A DNA stretch of 64,000 bases from Paenibacillus sonchi (GTDB taxonomy: Bacteria > Bacillota > Bacilli > Paenibacillales > Paenibacillaceae), in assembly GCF_016772475.1 (NCBI RefSeq), contig NZ_CP068595.1, forward strand, positions 2,728,001-2,792,000. The letters are read 5' to 3'. The notes beneath the pieces were generated by a model, which saw only the letters and a list, made by a program, of their open reading frames with translations, made no database searches and was not told where the DNA came from. The number at the start of each line of letters is the position of its first letter. Within the stretch, counting starts at the first letter, position 1. A program made the position numbers and the translations under genes. Of this stretch, positions 1 to 8,055 are shown piece after piece.

Positions 1-455
1 GTGGGAGCGCAGGTTGCAGCGTAAATATTAGTTAAAGTTTCGCGTTTTGCTCTTATGTAGTCCGCGAAGCGGCTGTCAGATCTTCAATCTTGCAGGTTTT
101 GCGTTCGCCTGAAGCTTAAGGCTCTGCCCGAAATGAAGATAAGCGCAGCTTGAAGGTGAAAGTAACGGAGGGGAAGTTTGGAACTGGAGGAGCGTCAGCG
201 TCCGCCTTTATGTTTGGATTTCTACCGCAGCCAGCGGTTTAAATCGAGGAAATCCAAACATAACAGCGGCCGGAAGTCCAAACATTCTCCGGAGTTACCC
301 GTCACCGGCATGCCCCGCCCCGAATCTTTATTTTCCGGCTTGGCCCACGCCACCACCGCAGCGCAGAAGTGTGCCGCAACTGCCCGCACCCTCAAGCAGC
401 CGCCTTCTCTCATTTTTCAACACCTTTACAATCAAAGCATTAAGGAGGGATTCTT
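1..455. other. intergenic, repeat-like, no convincing gene
   Basis: No open frame here has a credible start site or family. The right half contains the hairpin described separately and a third partial copy of its arm (TCCAAACATTC, about 277-287). The text resembles the interspersed non-coding repeats seen between Paenibacillus genes, but I recall this only as a general impression. The last bases carry the AAGGAGG site of the downstream permease. Any earlier genes of its transporter (binding protein, ATPase) would lie outside the window. Confidence 0.4.
209..262. repeat. 14-bp perfect inverted repeat, nested hairpin
   Basis: TATGTTTGGATTTC (209-222) is exactly complementary to GAAATCCAAACATA (249-262). 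Inside it ACCGC and GCGGT form a second stem, so the whole stretch can fold into a long hairpin. There is no T-run after it, so it is not a standard terminator. It is probably a unit of an interspersed palindromic repeat. Confidence 0.6.
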
Positions 456-1106
456 TTGGATTTTGCCGGTGCCTTCTCTGCCGATAATTTGAAATTTCTG
501 CTCGACGGGCTGTACATTACCCTGATCGTGGCGTTTGTGTCGATCATCCTGAGCTTTGTGATCGGCTGCGTAATTGGCGTGGTCCGCTACGCCGGGATTC
601 CGGTATTATCGCCAGTGATGTTCTACCTGGTGGAGCTGATCCGCAATCTGCCGCTGCTGCTGATTATTTTCTTCGTCCGCTTCGCGCTGCCTGAGGTGGG
701 CATCAAGATGAGCCTGATTACAGCGGCCATTGTCGCGTTAACCATATTCGAGGCTGCGATGATTGCCGAGATCGTCCGCGGCGGACTCACTTCTATTGAT
801 AAGGGGCAGATTGAAGCCGCACGCTCCTCCGGGCTCAGCAGCTTTCAGACCTTGTGGCATATCGTGCTGCCGCAGGGACTCCGGCGGATGGTTCCGCCGC
901 TGGTCAGCCAGTTCATATCCCTGCTGAAGGATACCTCGCTGGCGGTAGTCATTTCATTGCCGGAGCTGATGCATAACGCCAACATTGTCATCGGGCACAG
1001 CTACAGCTACGCGATACCAACACTGATGCTGGTAGCTCTAATTTATTTTGCCGTCAATTACATGCTTTCGGTCGTCTCGCGGAAATTGGAGAATAAAACC
1101 GTCTAA
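456..1106 (+). CDS. polar amino-acid ABC transporter permease
   Basis: 216-residue inner-membrane permease of the His/Glu/Gln/opine family. Hydrophobic segments occupy about residues 10-40, 50-70, 85-105 and 185-205. The EAA loop that docks the ATPase is visible around residues 113-145, with the core IEAARSSGLSSFQTLWHIVLP. Translation starts at TTG, chosen because AAGGAGG lies 7 bases upstream and no better ATG exists in frame. The binding protein and ATPase are not seen and were probably encoded upstream. The neighbouring glnK-glnL regulators suggest glutamine as substrate; that is inference, and other polar amino acids are possible. Confidence 0.88.
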   Translation: MDFAGAFSADNLKFLLDGLYITLIVAFVSIILSFVIGCVIGVVRYAGIPVLSPVMFYLVELIRNLPLLLIIFFVRFALPEVGIKMSLITAAIVALTIFEAAMIAEIVRGGLTSIDKGQIEAARSSGLSSFQTLWHIVLPQGLRRMVPPLVSQFISLLKDTSLAVVISLPELMHNANIVIGHSYSYAIPTLMLVALIYFAVNYMLSVVSRKLENKTV

Positions 1107-1195
1107 ACCAGGAGAATTCATGCAGGAATGCGTATAAAATGAGAGGCGGTTATGATACTATAATTGTCAACATCCCCGGGCAGGAGCAGTGAGTG

Positions 1196-2485
1196 ATGGG
1201 ACAATCTTTTCTGAAATCAAGACTTGTACAAATCTCAATGGCTGCAGCCGGTACGGCAGTGGCCGGAGAATTCAAAATAAATCCGTTTGATGGCGATATC
1301 TTCCGGATTGCAATGGGCAGCAGCGCTTTTCTGCTGTTTTTGCTTTTAATGAGGCGGCTGCCCTATGTGATCACCGGAGTGGCTACAGGGATTGTTGTTC
1401 TGCTGTTCCGTACTGCAATGGATGCCGTGTGGGGTAGCGGGCTGACCCTCCTGCAGAGCCTGACCAGCCATTTCTCAGCTATGGTCTATTATATGGTGTT
1501 TGCGCTGCTGATGAATCTGATCAAAAGCCGGATTGATTCCTTCCATCCGCTGGTGCTAGGCGGGGTAGCTGCGCTGATTGATCTGCTGTCCAATGAAATG
1601 GAGCTGCTGACCCGGCTGATTGTGCTGGACTCGGCCACCTTTCGGCTGAATGAATGGACTTATTTGATGGCGATTGCTGTGCTGCGCACGTATTTTACCA
1701 CCGGGGTGTACAGCAGCATTTCGGTCAGCCAGCTCAGGATCACCCAAAGGGAGCAGACCCGGCGGATTGAACAGATGCTCGGATTCGGCTCGGGGCTGTA
1801 TGGTGAAGTTTTTTATCTGGAGAAATCGATCGGGACCCTGGAAAATGTAACGCTCAGCAGCTATGAGCTGTACCGGAATCTTAAGGCCGAGGAAGGGATG
1901 CCGCGGTACAGCAGGCAGGTCCTAGAGATCACCCAGCAGATTCATGAAGTGAAGAAGGATTCCCAGCGGATTCTGGCAGGTCTTGTCAAATTGGCAGAGC
2001 GCGAGGTTACCGGCGATATGCCGATATCCGACATTCTCCGCTTCACCGTAAAGAGCAATGCCAAATATGCAGAAATGCTCGGCAAACAGATCAGCTTCAG
2101 CATCCAACATACCTCTGATTACACCACGGACAGCTACATCCCCCTTTTGACGCTGCTGAACAATCTCACCGCCAATGCCGTTGAAGTGATCCAAGGGAAG
2201 GGCAGTATCTCTCTGGACATGTATGAAAAAGAAGACAATACCCTGTTCACCGTCACCGACAGCGGCAGCGGGATTCCGGAACGCGACCTGGAACTGGTGT
2301 TTGAGCCTGGTTTCACGACCAAATTCAATGAAGAAGGCGTAGCCGCGACGGGAATTGGACTGTCACATGTACGGGATATTGTTCATTTATTTGCAGGAGA
2401 AATAACCGTCCAGCCGGCTTCCCATAGCGGAGGGGCCATGTTTCAGATTATTGTGCCGACGGCACAGCTGCGGAAGGAGGAATAG
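1196..2485 (+). CDS. glnK: sensor histidine kinase, GlnK-like
   Basis: About 429 residues. The N-terminal third is a bundle of membrane helices without a clear extracellular domain. It is followed by a linker and a histidine-kinase core. The phospho-acceptor region holds IHEVKKDSQRI, then an N box (LLNNLTANAVEVI), a D box (VTDSGSGIP) and a final G box (ATGIGLSHVRDIV). ATG at 1196 is preferred to the GTG three bases earlier because AGGAGC then sits 8 bases away. A TATAAT at 1159-1164 could be its promoter. The next gene is its response regulator, 3 bases downstream. In Bacillus the orthologous GlnK-GlnL pair responds to glutamine and activates glutamine uptake and use, which fits the adjacent permease. 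Confidence 0.8.
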   Translation: MGQSFLKSRLVQISMAAAGTAVAGEFKINPFDGDIFRIAMGSSAFLLFLLLMRRLPYVITGVATGIVVLLFRTAMDAVWGSGLTLLQSLTSHFSAMVYYMVFALLMNLIKSRIDSFHPLVLGGVAALIDLLSNEMELLTRLIVLDSATFRLNEWTYLMAIAVLRTYFTTGVYSSISVSQLRITQREQTRRIEQMLGFGSGLYGEVFYLEKSIGTLENVTLSSYELYRNLKAEEGMPRYSRQVLEITQQIHEVKKDSQRILAGLVKLAEREVTGDMPISDILRFTVKSNAKYAEMLGKQISFSIQHTSDYTTDSYIPLLTLLNNLTANAVEVIQGKGSISLDMYEKEDNTLFTVTDSGSGIPERDLELVFEPGFTTKFNEEGVAATGIGLSHVRDIVHLFAGEITVQPASHSGGAMFQIIVPTAQLRKEE

Positions 2486-2488
2486 AGC

Positions 2489-3391
2489 ATGCCGCTTTCT
2501 TTCTGTATAGTGGATGATGATGGGGCTGCCAGAAGAATGCTGCAGCATATTATAGAGGACAGCGGGCTGGGCGAAGTGGCCGGCACGGCAGAAAGCGGGC
2601 AGGATGGAGTACGCCTGATCCTGAGCGAGAATCCCGATATTGTGCTGATGGACCTGCTGATGCCGGATCAGGATGGAATTGAAACGATCATTTCGCTGCA
2701 GTCCCAGGGCTGCCGCTCCAAGTTCGTGATGATCTCGCAGATTGAGAAAGGGGACATGGTCAGCCGCGCGTACCGCAGCGGAATTGAGTTCTTCATCCGC
2801 AAGCCGATCAACAAAATTGAGGTAGAGTCGGTGCTGCACAAAATAAATGAGCGCTACGCGCTGGGCCGCTATCTGGACGAGATTAAGCTGAGCCTTGGCA
2901 AGCTGGAAGGGCTGCAGTTCGGATTGCCGCCGGTTCAGGCCAGCAAACGTACGGTCAAGGAGATCATTCAGCCCATCCTGATGAATATGGGGATGATCTC
3001 GGAGAGCGGAAGCCGGGATATTATTACAATCATGGAGCTCGCTGCGGCAAAAGAAAACACAGACAGTCTTCCTCCGCTCAAGGAGCTGTATGAGCTGGCT
3101 GCCGCCACCTACAAAACCGTTCCCGCCGAAGCGGCCAAGGAAGTCAAAGCGATTGAGCAGCGGCTGCGCCGGGCGCTGGCGGCGGGCCTGACGAACCTGG
3201 CTTCCATCGGCATTACCGATTACGGCAATCCCAAATTCGAATATTACGCGCCGCTTTATTTCGATTTTGAAGAGGTGCGGCTGAAGATGAAGGAGATTGA
3301 ACAGGGCAGGGAATCCGGCAAGGTCAAGGTCAACATCAAGAAGTTCCTGCAGGTGCTCCACCTGGAGCTGATGGAAGGCATGAACCGCTGA
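2489..3391 (+). CDS. glnL: response regulator, GlnL (YcbB) family
   Basis: 300-residue regulator. An N-terminal receiver domain carries the acidic pocket (D9, D10), the phospho-acceptor D55 in LMDLLMPDQDG and the conserved lysine in FIRKPI. The remaining about 170 residues match the YcbB-type output domain rather than an OmpR or NarL effector. It includes a helix-turn-helix-like segment and the phrase TNLASIGITDYGNPKFEYYA. It starts 3 bases after glnK stops, so the two are co-transcribed and probably translationally coupled. The gene ends just before a strong hairpin terminator. Confidence 0.85.
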   Translation: MPLSFCIVDDDGAARRMLQHIIEDSGLGEVAGTAESGQDGVRLILSENPDIVLMDLLMPDQDGIETIISLQSQGCRSKFVMISQIEKGDMVSRAYRSGIEFFIRKPINKIEVESVLHKINERYALGRYLDEIKLSLGKLEGLQFGLPPVQASKRTVKEIIQPILMNMGMISESGSRDIITIMELAAAKENTDSLPPLKELYELAAATYKTVPAEAAKEVKAIEQRLRRALAAGLTNLASIGITDYGNPKFEYYAPLYFDFEEVRLKMKEIEQGRESGKVKVNIKKFLQVLHLELMEGMNR

Positions 3392-3421
3392 GATGAAGCA
3401 GGGCGCTGAATGAAGTACAAT

Positions 3422-3482
3422 TAACCTCCGGATAGGGACTGCTATTGCTATACAGCGGTTCCGTTCCGGAGGTTATTTTTTT
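3422..3482 (+). terminator. rho-independent terminator after glnL
   Basis: TAACCTCCGGA pairs perfectly with TCCGGAGGTTA about 32 bases later, with a small inner stem between them, and TTTTTTT follows. It closes the permease-glnK-glnL group. Confidence 0.8.
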
Positions 3483-3587
3483 GCGGAGGTGAGCGGGACA
3501 GCGGGGATTTGGGAAGAAGCGTCTTCTTGCGGTACAATGGTTAAGTAGAAGAAAAGAGCTGCGGAAAGAAATAGACGGAGGACGCAT

Positions 3588-4547
3588 ATGATACGAACGC
3601 TTGCGGTAACCCATACAGGTGAGGTGCTGACGGATCTGCCGCTTCAGGACATCACCATTGCGGACTATGCCTGGGTTTGGGCGGATTTTTCCACACCTAC
3701 AGCGGAGGAGACTTTGCTGCTGGATACATATTTTCATTTTCATCCCTTGGCCATTGAAGACTGCATGCATATTCTGCAGCGCCCGAAGCTGGATTATTAT
3801 GAGGACGTGCAGTTTTTTGTGCTGCATGCGCTCAATGAGCGGACGCTGGAAGCCGAGGAGATAGACCTGTTCCTCAGCAAACGGTTTCTCGTATCCTATC
3901 ATCATCAGGAGAAGCAGGAGATGGAAGAGGCCTGGCAGATGGTGAAGGCGGAAATCCATAGCCGTAAAGGCTGGTCAGGCGGTCCAATGGCTGCTGCTTA
4001 CACGGTGATGGATAAGCTGGTGGACCGGTATTTTCCAAGCTTGTACAGTCTGGAGGACGAGCTTGCCGACCTGGAGAGCCAAGGGGGCAGCGAGTCGGTG
4101 GAAGAGCTGATGAGCCAGGTTTTTAATGTGCGCGGCCGTCTGCTTAAGCTCCGGCGGACGATTGTGCCGATGCGGGATCTGATGTACCGGATTCTGAACT
4201 CACAGCATGTGCAGAGTAATGGGGAGGAACGGATCTATTTCGGTGATATTTATGATCATCTGCTGAAGCTGACCGATATGATCGAAGTCGACCGGGAAAT
4301 GACCGCCGATCTGCGCGACAGCTACATCTCGCTCAACTCCAACCGGATGAACTCGATTATGAAGACCCTTACGGTCATAACGACCATCTTTATGCCGCTG
4401 ACCCTGATTGCCGGGATTTATGGCATGAATTTCCGGGTCATGCCGGAGCTGGATTGGAAATATGGCTACTTTGGGGTGCTTCTGCTGATGCTGGTGCTCG
4501 GCGCGGGCATGGTCCGCTGGTTCCGGCGCAGCGGCTGGTTCAAGTGA
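3588..4547 (+). CDS. corA: CorA-family magnesium transporter
   Basis: 319 residues, the usual CorA length. A long soluble N-terminal domain (1-255, alpha/beta then long helices) is followed by two C-terminal membrane helices at about 258-280 and 292-312. The family signature GMN closes the first helix at about 279-281, within GIYGMNF. The protein forms pentameric channels for Mg2+ and other divalent ions in this family. The start is supported by GGAGG 6 bases upstream. It stands alone between the glnL terminator and a convergent minus-strand gene. Confidence 0.93.
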   Translation: MIRTLAVTHTGEVLTDLPLQDITIADYAWVWADFSTPTAEETLLLDTYFHFHPLAIEDCMHILQRPKLDYYEDVQFFVLHALNERTLEAEEIDLFLSKRFLVSYHHQEKQEMEEAWQMVKAEIHSRKGWSGGPMAAAYTVMDKLVDRYFPSLYSLEDELADLESQGGSESVEELMSQVFNVRGRLLKLRRTIVPMRDLMYRILNSQHVQSNGEERIYFGDIYDHLLKLTDMIEVDREMTADLRDSYISLNSNRMNSIMKTLTVITTIFMPLTLIAGIYGMNFRVMPELDWKYGYFGVLLLMLVLGAGMVRWFRRSGWFK

Positions 4548-4577
4548 GCATGGATCAACGGGCTCCGGCTGGCTAAA

Positions 4578-4613
4578 AGCGTTAAACGCCGCCTACTTGC
4601 GGCGGCGTTTAAC
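4578..4613 (-). terminator. terminator of the basic-tailed gene
   Basis: GTTAAACGCCGC pairs with GCGGCGTTTAAC around a short loop that contains the stop codon of the minus-strand gene. Read on the minus strand it is followed by GCTTTT. It may also slow transcription leaving corA, although that side has no T-run. Confidence 0.6.
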
Positions 4614-5146
4614 GGAGGAGGATTTGCGGCGGCTCTTTGGAGCCGTCTTTTTGCGCGGCTGCGGGCGCTGGCGTCTCTTCTTGCGCCGTTTGGGGCTGTA
4701 GAGCGCAGCATCCTCTTCAGCGGCAAGCTCACCGCCCGAGCCTTTTTCTTGCCAAAGCTGCCCATGACCAGCTTCACCATCGGGGCCATCTGTTGAAATC
4801 CCTGCATGACCTTCTGCACCTTGCCCATAGAACTGACAATGCCGTCTATGCCGCCCAGCCGGTCAACAATGCCCTTGATCTGTTCCATATTTGCGAGATT
4901 GCCAAGGTTGCCCAGATTGCCAAGGCTTCCGAGTAACCCGCCGGGTTTGGCGGTGGCGGCTTCGGCAACGGGGACGGCCAGTGCCGTTTCTGCAGCGGCT
5001 TCCGCTCCTGCGGCGGGCAGCATTGCGGCTTCCCCGTACAAGGGAGGCTGGGCATATGAACTGATTCCGGGATACGGCGATGAAGGATACGGCTCAGCCA
5101 GCGAACGCGTACCCCGGCGGGAATGATTATAGTAATGATGAGGCAT
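4593..5146 (-). pseudogene. YqfQ/VrrA-like basic-tailed protein, frameshifted
   Basis: Reading from the ATG at 5146 (AAGGA 10 bases upstream) gives a His/Tyr-rich start, an Ala/Pro-rich segment, a GNLGNLGNLANM repeat, then a helical core with DRLGGIDGIVSSMGKVQKVM and MAPMVKLVMGSFGKKK. At the A5 run (T5 on the + strand at 4743-4747) the frame breaks. One extra base restores a sensible tail, SGGELAAEEDAALYSPKRRKK, ending in an Arg/Lys/Pro-rich stretch and VKRRRK. The unshifted frame instead runs on as low-quality sequence into corA. The architecture recalls YqfQ/VrrA proteins of Bacillus, possibly spore-associated, but that identification is tentative. The break could be an assembly error, a mutation, or slippage at GAAAAAG. 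Confidence 0.6.
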
Positions 5147-5443
5147 AACATCACATTCCTTCGTTAGTGGTTTGCTATACTGTATGTCATAGGCGAACAT
5201 AAGGTATAGACAAACGCCCGGTTTACCGGGGCAGCAGCGGAAAAGGGCGGATGCCCACCCGGCCGGGCCGGAAGTGAAGAAAACGTGACCATGCTTGATT
5301 TTCGGCGCTTATGTAGTACTATAGTTAAGGCGGTAAATCCTCTGAACTCTTAAAAAGTAAATATTTAGCCGGGTGAATTTTGTGCGTGTAGGGTGGACGA
5401 TTGTCCGTCGATTTCGTTCTTTACAGCGTGAAACCGTTAATGC

Positions 5444-5472
5444 TTGAAAAATGTGCTCCAGTACAATATAGT
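5444..5472 (+). promoter_or_regulatory. SigA-type promoter of yerC
   Basis: TTGAAA and TATAGT are separated by exactly 17 bases, about 100 bases upstream of the yerC start. The rest of 5147-5575 shows no gene. Confidence 0.65.
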
Positions 5473-5575
5473 AGAGGCAAGATGGTCATTAATTTTAAGT
5501 TTCTGAACTCTTTTTTTCGAAGAATATCTTATCAGTGATGTCAGCACTGACCAAACTTTTAGGGGATGATAATCG

Positions 5576-5866
5576 ATGCAGCTTAAGAAGCTAAACGATA
5601 AAAGTATAGACCAATTATTTGAAGCCATTTTAACATTAAAGGATATGGAAGAATGCTATGTTTTCTTTGATGATCTTTGCACAGTGAATGAGATTCAATC
5701 CCTCTCGCAGCGTCTCGAAGTAGCACGTATGCTGGGCAAAGGGTCTACATACAATCAGATCGAAGCGGAGACCGGAGCCAGCACGGCGACGATTTCGCGT
5801 GTGAAGCGCTGCCTGAATTACGGCAATGACGGTTACAAATTAACGCTGGAACGTTTGGGACGCTAA
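5576..5866 (+). CDS. yerC: TrpR-like protein YerC/YecD
   Basis: 96-residue small DNA-binding protein. A helical N-terminus (LKDMEECYVFFDDLCTVNEI) precedes a TrpR-type helix-turn-helix: LSQRLEVARMLGKG, then TYNQIEAETGASTATISRVKRCL. Length and motif match YerC proteins of Bacillota, whose target is not well defined. AGGGG lies about 10 bases before the ATG. The gene is 3 bases upstream of the chelatase gene, so they share a transcript. Confidence 0.85.
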   Translation: MQLKKLNDKSIDQLFEAILTLKDMEECYVFFDDLCTVNEIQSLSQRLEVARMLGKGSTYNQIEAETGASTATISRVKRCLNYGNDGYKLTLERLGR

Positions 5867-5869
5867 TTC

Positions 5870-6640
5870 ATGAAGCCGGGCATACTGATTATCAGTCACG
5901 GCTCACGCGACAAGACCTGGGTGTCCATGGTCGATGAGGCGGTAAGCCATTTAACGCTTGGGGAAGAGCTGAATGTTGAGGCTTCTTTTCTGGAGCTGGT
6001 AGAAGGCCGGCTGATTCAGGATGGCATAGACAGATTGGAAGGTGCAGGGGTCACAGATATTCTTGTGATCCCCTTGTTTGTGTCTTCCGGCAGTACGCAT
6101 GTCGACGAAATAGAGTATGCGCTGGGAGCCAAAGCTGCGCCTGAAAAGGAAACCGAGCTTGAACGCTTTGCCGTCAAAGCAAAGGTGCATTACGGGTACC
6201 CGGTCGACGATGACCCGGATATTGCCGTTATGATCTGGGATAAGCTGCGCGGCCTGTCGAAGCATCCGGAGCGGGAGACGATTCTGCTCGTGGGCCACGG
6301 CAGCAGGCATGAGGGCTTCCGGCAGCGCTGGCAGCAGGGCATCTCTTCGCTGGCGGAGCGTGTGCGCCGGATCAGCGGAGCGGCAGCGGCGGATTACGGG
6401 CTGCTGAACCCGGACAGTGTACGGGGCAAGGTGGAGCATTGGCGGGAGCAGGGCCATGAGGTATTGGTGGCACCGCTCTTTTTAAGTGAAGGCTATTTCA
6501 CCAAAGTTGTGATTCCCGAACGGCTTCGCGGCTTAGAATATGCCTATTCGGGCCAGACGCTGCTGCCGCATCCCTTGCTGCCGCATTGGATAGAGCGACA
6601 GGTGAAGGTTATGCTGGAGCAGCTTGGGGAACACTGCTAA
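5870..6640 (+). CDS. CbiX-family sirohydrochlorin chelatase-like protein
   Basis: 256 residues made of two CbiX-like halves, the second only partly conserved. Each half starts with the same metal-binding signature: ISHGSRD at about residues 8-14 and GHGSRHEGF at about 143-151. The family inserts Co2+ or Fe2+ into sirohydrochlorin for cobalamin or siroheme synthesis. No other tetrapyrrole gene is nearby, so the pathway cannot be fixed from context. The gene has a weak ribosome site of its own and probably relies on coupling to yerC. Confidence 0.8.
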   Translation: MKPGILIISHGSRDKTWVSMVDEAVSHLTLGEELNVEASFLELVEGRLIQDGIDRLEGAGVTDILVIPLFVSSGSTHVDEIEYALGAKAAPEKETELERFAVKAKVHYGYPVDDDPDIAVMIWDKLRGLSKHPERETILLVGHGSRHEGFRQRWQQGISSLAERVRRISGAAAADYGLLNPDSVRGKVEHWREQGHEVLVAPLFLSEGYFTKVVIPERLRGLEYAYSGQTLLPHPLLPHWIERQVKVMLEQLGEHC

Positions 6641-7073
6641 AGGATATTTTACAAGTAAACACGTATCCGGTATTTATTCTCCCTGCTGCTGCATACATAT
6701 ATTTATGCTGTCGATCCTAATAACGATGTCCGGACAGAGGACATTGCTGTGGAAAACCCGAATTTGGCGAGGACCGATTGGGGATCTTCCCCGAAATTTC
6801 ATCGCCGGAAGTGCCGCGAAGGAGCGGGATGGATGTCTGGCGGCGGAACAAGCTTGTCCCTCCTGCAGAAATGCAGAAATATTCCTCTCATCTGTAAATA
6901 TATGAATGTATATCTTCATGCTGTAAATATTCCTCCGTTACCCGCTGAAACGGTACTGGCGCCTGATTGTAAGGATAGTGAAGCCGTTTTTGCATGCCGA
7001 GATTGCTTGTGTGCCCCCGAATTGGGTATAATCAGTAAGGTTATCTATTATAAAAACAGGTGGCGTTCCGGTA
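6641..7073 (+). promoter_or_regulatory. intergenic region with dgkB promoter
   Basis: No credible gene. A promoter with TTGCTT (7003-7008), an 18-base spacer and TATAAT (7027-7032) precedes dgkB by about 40 bases. A short direct repeat CTGTAAATAT occurs twice near 6893 and 6931. The two short open frames here look unlike protein. Confidence 0.5.
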
Positions 7074-7967
7074 ATGAAAACTGCGAGATTGATTTATAAC
7101 CCCACTTCTGGTCGGGAGGAAATGAAGAAGCGGCTCGCCGATATTTTGGACCGGCTGGATATTGGCGGTATTGAAGCCACATGCCATGCAACAACCGGAG
7201 AGGGCGATGCAACGGCAGCGGCAGCGGAAGCTGTGGAGCGCGGATGTTATGATCTGATCATTGCGGCCGGCGGCGACGGTACGCTGAATGAGGTCATTAA
7301 TGGCATGGCTGAGAAGCCGAATCTTCCTCCGCTGGGTGTACTGCCGCTGGGGACTACCAATGATTTTGCCCGGGCGATGGGCATTCCAAAGAACTGGGAG
7401 GATTCCTGTGATCTGATTCTACGCCAGGAGTCGCGTCTGATTGACCTCGGCAAAGCCAATGACCGTTACTTCATTAATATAGCCGGCGGCGGAAGGCTGA
7501 CCGAGCTGACATACGAGGTTCCCAGCAGGCTGAAGACCATGATGGGCCAGCTTGCTTACTATTTGAAGGGTATTGAAAAAATGGCCAGCCTGTCTCCGCA
7601 GGAGCTGTTCATCCGTGCGAACGGGCAGGAGCTGATCCATGACGAGTTCATGCTTTTTCTCATTGCCAATACCAATTCCGTAGGCGGCTTCGAAAAGCTT
7701 GCTCCAGATGCCCGCATTGATGATGGATTGTTCGACGTGATCGGAGTCAAAAAATGCAACCTGGCCGAGTTCATCCGGCTGGTCAGCCTGGCGATCCGTG
7801 GCGAGCACCTTCAAGATAAGAAAGTCGTATACTTTCGCACCGATGCGATGGAGGTCACCTCCCCCGGTTATGTCCAGCTGAACCTGGACGGCGAGCTTGG
7901 CGGGACACTGCCGGGCCAATTCAGCATTTTGCCGCAGCATCTGCAGATTTTTGCACAGAATAATTGA
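7074..7967 (+). CDS. dgkB: diacylglycerol kinase, DgkB type
   Basis: 297 residues of the lipid kinase family that recycles diacylglycerol to phosphatidic acid at the membrane. Visible features are IYNPTSGREE at the N-terminus, the nucleotide-binding GGDGTLNE at about 66-73, PLGTTNDFARAMGIP around 90-105, and DDGLFDVI in the C-terminal beta domain. Length fits DgkB. It is followed 88 bases later by rlmD, the same dgkB-rlmCD order common in Bacillales. Confidence 0.9.
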   Translation: MKTARLIYNPTSGREEMKKRLADILDRLDIGGIEATCHATTGEGDATAAAAEAVERGCYDLIIAAGGDGTLNEVINGMAEKPNLPPLGVLPLGTTNDFARAMGIPKNWEDSCDLILRQESRLIDLGKANDRYFINIAGGGRLTELTYEVPSRLKTMMGQLAYYLKGIEKMASLSPQELFIRANGQELIHDEFMLFLIANTNSVGGFEKLAPDARIDDGLFDVIGVKKCNLAEFIRLVSLAIRGEHLQDKKVVYFRTDAMEVTSPGYVQLNLDGELGGTLPGQFSILPQHLQIFAQNN

Positions 7968-8055
7968 CCGGGAGTAACTAAATGATGATATAGATTCCGG
8001 GGATGATAGTTAAGACGCTTAACAGTGAAGATAATGAAAGAAGTGAACCCAATAG

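Noticed and set aside
178..492. Short + frame before the permease
   Set aside because: Crosses the palindromic repeat and overlaps the permease start; looks non-coding.
2387..3361. 324-codon minus-strand frame
   Set aside because: Opposite glnL; no motifs or ribosome site.
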